A stretch of DNA of 50,946 nucleotides from an uncultured Clostridia bacterium (GTDB lineage Bacteria; Bacillota; Clostridia; Oscillospirales; Acutalibacteraceae). Made by a program: the position numbers and the translations under genes. The stretch spans positions 1 through 50,946 of the forward strand of contig CANQDR010000013.1 of NCBI GenBank assembly GCA_947593615.1. The letters run 5' to 3'. The notes beneath the pieces are model-generated. The model was not told where the DNA came from. It did no database searches and worked only from the letters and a program-made list of their open reading frames with translations. Numbering within the stretch: the stretch's first letter is position 1; every line of letters begins with the position of its first letter. Below, one piece after another: positions 47,357-50,946 of the stretch.

Positions 47357-49585
47357 TTAAAGTGCTGAATGGAATGTCCTTGAAATCACCTCGTCCTGTT
47401 GCTCCTTTGTCAGCTTAATAAAGTTTACGGCATAGCCAGAAACTCGAATTGTAAGCTGAGGATAAAGCTCCGGATGTTTCTGAGCGTCAAGAAGAAGCTC
47501 TTTGTCAAACACATTTACGTTAAGATGATAGCCGCCCTGTATTGTGTAACCGTCAAGCAGAGCAACAAGATTATGATTGCGCTGTTCCGCGGTTTTTCCG
47601 AGAGCAGACGGAACAATGGTAAACGTATTTGAAATACCGTCCTGAGAATCCATAAACGGAATTTTTGCAACTGAAGCAAGAGAAGCAACCGCTCCGTTGC
47701 TGTCTCTACCGTGCATAGGATTCGCTCCGGGAGCAAACGGCTCTCCGATTTTTCTTCCGTCGGGAGTAGAACCTGTGTTCTTGCCGTAGGTTACATTTGA
47801 TGTAATGGTAAGAATTGAGGTTGTTGGAATTCCTCCGCGATAGGTATGATTCTGACGCAGGTAACTGATAAAGGTATGAAGCACCTCTTTTGCAATCTCG
47901 TCAACTCTGTCATCATCATTTCCGTATTTTGGGAAGTCGCCCTCAGTAATGTAATCGGTAACTATTCCCTTTTCATTTCTTACGACCTTAACCTTTGCAT
48001 ACTTGATTGCAGAAAGCGAATCGGCAACAACCGAGAAGCCTGCAATACCTGTTGCAAACCAACGCGTAACGTGTTTATCGTGGAGAGCCATCTGCAAACG
48101 CTCATAGCTGTACTTGTCGTGCATATAGTGAATGATGTTAAGTGCGTTTACATAAACCTGTGCCAGCCACTTCATCATATCCTTGTATTTGCACATAACC
48201 TCGTCATAGTCAAGGTACTCACCCTCAACCGGACGGTATTTAGGTCCTACCTGAACACCCGTAATCTCGTCAACACCGCCGTTGATAGCATAGAGCAGAC
48301 ATTTTGCCAAGTTTGCACGTGCGCCGAAAAACTGCATTTCCTTTCCTATTTTCATTGAAGATACACAACAGGCTATGCCGTAATCATCCCCGTGAAGCGG
48401 TCGCATGAGGTCATCGTTTTCATATTGAATTGCGTGATGCTTTATGGAAATTTCCGCACAGTAACTCTTAAAATTTTCAGGAAGCTGTGAAGACCACAAT
48501 ATTGTAAGGTTTGGCTCCGGAGCCGCGCCGATATTGTTGAGCGTGTTAAGATAGCGGAATGACATTTTTGTTACAAGCGGTCGTCCGTCCGTACCGACTC
48601 CGCCTATTGACTCTGTTACCCATGTGGGGTCGCCTGCAAATATTGCATTATACTCGGGAGTACGTGCAAAACATACCATTCTCAGCTTCATAATGAAATG
48701 GTCGACAATTTCCTGTACTTCCTTTTCGGTAATTGTACCCTCTGCAAGGTCACGATATGCATAAATGTCGAGGAAGGTAGAAGTTCTTCCAAGACTCATT
48801 GCGGCACCGTTCTGCTCCTTAACCGCTGCAAGGTATGCAAAATAAACTGCCTGAACAGCCTCTTTAAAATTAGATGCAGGCTTAGAAATGTCACAGCCGT
48901 AAATCTCGGCAAGCTTTTTTAACATCTCCAAAGCTCTTATCTGCTCTGAAAGCTCCTCTCGCTCACGGATAACATCTGAATACATAATAATTCTTGTTGT
49001 ATCTTTCTGATGCTGCTTATCCTCAATAAGGCGGTCAACACCGTAAAGCGCCGCGCGGCGATAGTCACCGATAATTCTGCCTCTGCCGTAAGCGTCGGGC
49101 AAACCTGTTATTATGTGATTTGAACGGCATCTTCTCATTTCGGGAGTATATGCGTCAAAAACACCTGCATTATGTGTTTTTCTGTGTTCTGTAAAGAATT
49201 CTGTAACCTCCGGATCGACCTCATAGCCGTTTTCTTTGCAGGCTTTAACTGCCATTCTTATGCCGCCGTAAGGCTGAAGCGAACGCTTGAGCGGCTTGTC
49301 CGTCTGCAAGCCGACGATCTGTTCCTTGTCTTTATCAATATATGCAGCACCATGCGAAGTAATTGTTGATATGATTTTTGTATCCATATCAAGCACTCCG
49401 CCTGCTTCAACTTCCTGTTTTTTAAGTTCGCTTACTTTCTCCCACAAATCAAGTGTATTTTGTGTAGGTCCTTCAAGAAAATCTCCTTTGCCAAAATAGG
49501 GTGTGTAATTCTTTTGTATAAAATCTCTTACATTAATCTCATTTTCCCATACTCCGCTTATAAAATTTCTCCATTCGTGCTTCAT
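47357..49585 (-). CDS. pflB: Formate acetyltransferase (pyruvate formate-lyase)
   Basis: This anaerobic glycyl-radical enzyme splits pyruvate and CoA into acetyl-CoA and formate, feeding one-carbon units when coupled to formate-tetrahydrofolate ligase. The 742-residue protein has the active-site pair Cys406-Cys407 (IACCVSSM) and the radical loop RVSGYA with Gly717. The ATG at 49585 has GGAGG 7 bases upstream; the next ATG upstream (49591) lies just one base from that site and was rejected. It heads the pflB-pflA-glycosylase operon behind a ZTP riboswitch. Confidence 0.96.
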   Translation of the reverse strand: MKHEWRNFISGVWENEINVRDFIQKNYTPYFGKGDFLEGPTQNTLDLWEKVSELKKQEVEAGGVLDMDTKIISTITSHGAAYIDKDKEQIVGLQTDKPLKRSLQPYGGIRMAVKACKENGYEVDPEVTEFFTEHRKTHNAGVFDAYTPEMRRCRSNHIITGLPDAYGRGRIIGDYRRAALYGVDRLIEDKQHQKDTTRIIMYSDVIREREELSEQIRALEMLKKLAEIYGCDISKPASNFKEAVQAVYFAYLAAVKEQNGAAMSLGRTSTFLDIYAYRDLAEGTITEKEVQEIVDHFIMKLRMVCFARTPEYNAIFAGDPTWVTESIGGVGTDGRPLVTKMSFRYLNTLNNIGAAPEPNLTILWSSQLPENFKSYCAEISIKHHAIQYENDDLMRPLHGDDYGIACCVSSMKIGKEMQFFGARANLAKCLLYAINGGVDEITGVQVGPKYRPVEGEYLDYDEVMCKYKDMMKWLAQVYVNALNIIHYMHDKYSYERLQMALHDKHVTRWFATGIAGFSVVADSLSAIKYAKVKVVRNEKGIVTDYITEGDFPKYGNDDDRVDEIAKEVLHTFISYLRQNHTYRGGIPTTSILTITSNVTYGKNTGSTPDGRKIGEPFAPGANPMHGRDSNGAVASLASVAKIPFMDSQDGISNTFTIVPSALGKTAEQRNHNLVALLDGYTIQGGYHLNVNVFDKELLLDAQKHPELYPQLTIRVSGYAVNFIKLTKEQQDEVISRTFHSAL

Positions 49586-49614
49586 AATCATACCTCCGTT
49601 AAATTTTATACAAA

Positions 49615-49713
49615 TAAAAAAGCCGACTTGATCTGAGCTCTTCGCCCAGACGGTCGGCAATCAACTGTTATACTCCATGTGGTTAAATCCACTGTTCCGT
49701 CAGTCATATAACA
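49615..49713 (-). promoter_or_regulatory. ZTP (pfl motif) riboswitch with intrinsic terminator, upstream of pflB
   Basis: On the minus strand the P1 arms TGTTATA (49707-49713) and TATAACA (49666-49672) enclose the core GACTGACGGAACA, the GTGGA/AACCAC stem and ATGGAG. Then comes the ZTP 3' domain CCGACCGTCTGGGC, whose GCCGAC can instead pair with GTCGGC before TTTTTT (49615-49621). This matches the pfl/ZTP consensus. Ligand binding in the first form should prevent the terminator, so high ZTP (low folate) should switch pflB on. The core identity is direct reading; the switching direction is from the known class. Confidence 0.85.
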
Positions 49714-49718
49714 TCTTT

Positions 49719-49747
49719 AAAATAACATTTTTATTTTTACTTGTCAA
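49719..49747 (-). promoter_or_regulatory. Promoter of the pfl riboswitch and operon
   Basis: On the minus strand TTGACA (49742-49747), 17 bases, TATTTT (49719-49724). Initiation would fall at about 49713, exactly at the start of riboswitch stem P1. Confidence 0.75.
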
Positions 49748-49790
49748 GCCATTTAGAACAAATAAAAAAATTTTGTGTTTAGCAATAAAT

Positions 49791-50285
49791 TTACTTAGAA
49801 AAATACATTTTTTTAAGCAATTTTTTGCCAGTGGCTGTTCTGAATATTCTGTCATATGAATTTTGTACTGCCTGTGCCCCTGCTCCGTCCTCATAAAGAT
49901 TCACAAGGAAATCCGCCTCAACAAGAATCTGGTATGGAATAGAATCGATATTATTATATGTATGATGGCGTCCTACTATGTAACATACTTTTTCTATAAA
50001 ATTTTTATCATACCCGAGGTTTGTTAAAATAATTTCTGCCTGCGCAGGACCCTCAAGCTCCTGATACCTGCCTGCACTTGAATTGTACTTTTGCTCGCTG
50101 ATTTTTATTCCTATATCATGCACAATTGCAGTAACTTCAAGAAGATTTTGGCTGTCAGCATTAAGACCTTCTGCTTCTCCGATTGTTTTTGCAAATGTAA
50201 AAACTTTAAGAAAATGGTTTATTCTTTTTAAATCCGAGCCATAATATTCTATCATAGCTTCGATTACTTTTCCTGTTTTAATCAT
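49791..50285 (-). CDS. HD-domain phosphohydrolase
   Basis: The 164-residue protein has the metal-binding HD pattern: an early His in RINHFLKVFTFAKTI, the VHDIGIK doublet, HH in IVGRHHTY and a late Asp in VEADFLVNLYED. The HD superfamily includes nucleotidases and signalling hydrolases; the substrate here is unknown. The ATG at 50285 has AGGAAG about 10 bases upstream and follows the DUF5662 stop by 4 bases, so they are co-transcribed. The longer frame to 50342 overlaps DUF5662 and lacks a site of its own. Confidence 0.85.
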   Translation of the reverse strand: MIKTGKVIEAMIEYYGSDLKRINHFLKVFTFAKTIGEAEGLNADSQNLLEVTAIVHDIGIKISEQKYNSSAGRYQELEGPAQAEIILTNLGYDKNFIEKVCYIVGRHHTYNNIDSIPYQILVEADFLVNLYEDGAGAQAVQNSYDRIFRTATGKKLLKKMYFSK

Positions 50286-50289
50286 AGTA

Positions 50290-50823
50290 TCACTCTTCCT
50301 TTTTGGGCAGTTTTCTAATGTATGCAAACGTCTTTTCTTCACCCTCGTCCCTGAGCATTACAAGCAGCTTTTCAAGAAGCTTCTCTGTGCATGGGTGCAT
50401 TCTGTTCTTTCCTTTAATTCTCAGAAAATATTTATACGGGTCTGCATCAGTATAATTCTTTCCGTTATATATTTTGCTTGCCGCTACCCTGTCGCAAAAC
50501 ATTTCAATAACATATCTTACCGGCATTTCTACATTTTCAATAGACTTCGTTTTAGGGTTATAGTCATTCCAATATTCATAATGGTGACGGTTTCTGCCCT
50601 TGTGGTGCATCCACGCCCTTGAACTTCCATACAGCTCGCGTTCGCGCTCGTTGGGACTGCGGTCGCCCTGAAAAAATTTTGCGCCGGGTATAAACTCTGT
50701 CGGAGAATACTTTGATAAATCATGTCTTAATCCCTGCCATAAAATACCTGCCCGCGCGCAGTTTGCAATTACTTTGTGTCTGTGTCTTGTTATAGTAATA
50801 AAGTGCTTTATCGGATGTGCCAT
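50290..50823 (-). CDS. DUF5662 family protein
   Basis: The 177-residue protein has the family's conserved histidines: HFITITRHRHKVIANC, LRHDLSKYSPTEF, and HHKGRNRHHYEYWND near the middle, with CDRVAASKIYNGKNY and HPCTEKLLEKLL later. Repeated His and Asp residues suggest a metal-binding hydrolase-like fold. The function is unknown. It is directly upstream of and probably co-expressed with the HD-domain gene. Confidence 0.85.
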   Translation of the reverse strand: MAHPIKHFITITRHRHKVIANCARAGILWQGLRHDLSKYSPTEFIPGAKFFQGDRSPNERERELYGSSRAWMHHKGRNRHHYEYWNDYNPKTKSIENVEMPVRYVIEMFCDRVAASKIYNGKNYTDADPYKYFLRIKGKNRMHPCTEKLLEKLLVMLRDEGEEKTFAYIRKLPKKEE

Positions 50824-50946
50824 TATTAATCACCGCTAATATATTATCATATTTTTATCAAGTTTAAAATATGTAGGTTTGTCAATGATGTGTTACAAAA
50901 TTAGAAAACTTGGCCGGTTGATAAAAAAGCATTGATATAGTCGGCA

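Overview
The window looks like a chromosomal segment of a low-GC, spore-forming Clostridia bacterium. A Ruminococcus-like member of the Oscillospiraceae is my best guess, by inference only. The reasons are sporulation and germination genes (gpr, spoIIP, spmA, spmB), anaerobic pyruvate formate-lyase, a secreted CHAP/SH3 protein ending in a cellulosome-type dockerin, AT-rich intergenic DNA, strong AGGAGG-like ribosome sites and several TTG starts. There is no intact phage or transposon. Mobile-element traces are limited to decayed fragments and a tandem-repeat array beside a tRNA gene.

Layout. 1-3.2 kb, minus strand: a membrane-anchored acidic repeat protein, dusB and glyA, followed by three hairpin terminators and a promoter firing out of the window. 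3.4-6.4 kb, minus strand: a compact cassette with an Rrf2 regulator, an FMN-barrel/ferredoxin protein, a zinc macrodomain and a class M sirtuin, with three copies of one 23-bp operator on its two promoters. 6.4-8.5 kb: gpr and spoIIP. 8.6-11.9 kb: ppk1 overlapping pfkA. 12-14.6 kb: the dockerin CHAP protein and an iron-type alcohol dehydrogenase. 14.6-17.2 kb: a DUF218 membrane protein, a decayed aldo/keto reductase, tRNA-Tyr and tRNA-Thr. 17.4-19.9 kb: a small membrane protein, an ABC-F ATPase and tRNA-Arg(CCG).

19.9-25.5 kb is the most accessory-looking part. A 198-bp tandem repeat (4.35 copies) starts inside the tRNA-Arg terminator and carries inverted copies of the tRNA T-arm. It is followed by a strong promoter, a small FMN-barrel gene bracketed by 62-bp direct repeats, a GNAT acetyltransferase, a PfkB kinase with a TrmB-type regulator, and a MarR/FMN-barrel pair. 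25.6-30.6 kb: ppk2, an Sfp-type phosphopantetheinyl transferase, an AbrB-like protein with a zinc knuckle, spmA/spmB, DUF6512 and rlmB. 30.7-34.5 kb: a P-type-ATPase-like protein that has lost its catalytic motifs, rpe and a small conserved-looking protein. 35-42 kb: a phosphohexomutase, a GH31 alpha-glucosidase, DUF554 and asnB with a long acidic tail. 42-46 kb: a TPR-like membrane protein, an M14 peptidase, an ADP-ribose-type NUDIX hydrolase, ribF, an XRE regulator and a decayed mobile-element-type ORF. 46-49.7 kb: pflB, pflA and a DNA-deoxyinosine glycosylase behind a ZTP (pfl) riboswitch. 49.8-50.8 kb: an HD-domain protein and DUF5662.

The genes connect in three themes. One-carbon and anaerobic metabolism: glyA, and pflBA under ZTP control. 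Phosphate and sugar energy metabolism: ppk1, ppk2, pfkA, the hexomutase, rpe and GH31. Redox or ADP-ribose signalling: the SirTM/macrodomain/FMN-ferredoxin cassette, the NUDIX hydrolase and three FMN split-barrel proteins. The best candidates for something under-described are the Rrf2-SirTM cassette, which has no GcvH-like/LplA partner here, the catalytically degenerate P-type ATPase, and the tRNA-Arg tandem array.
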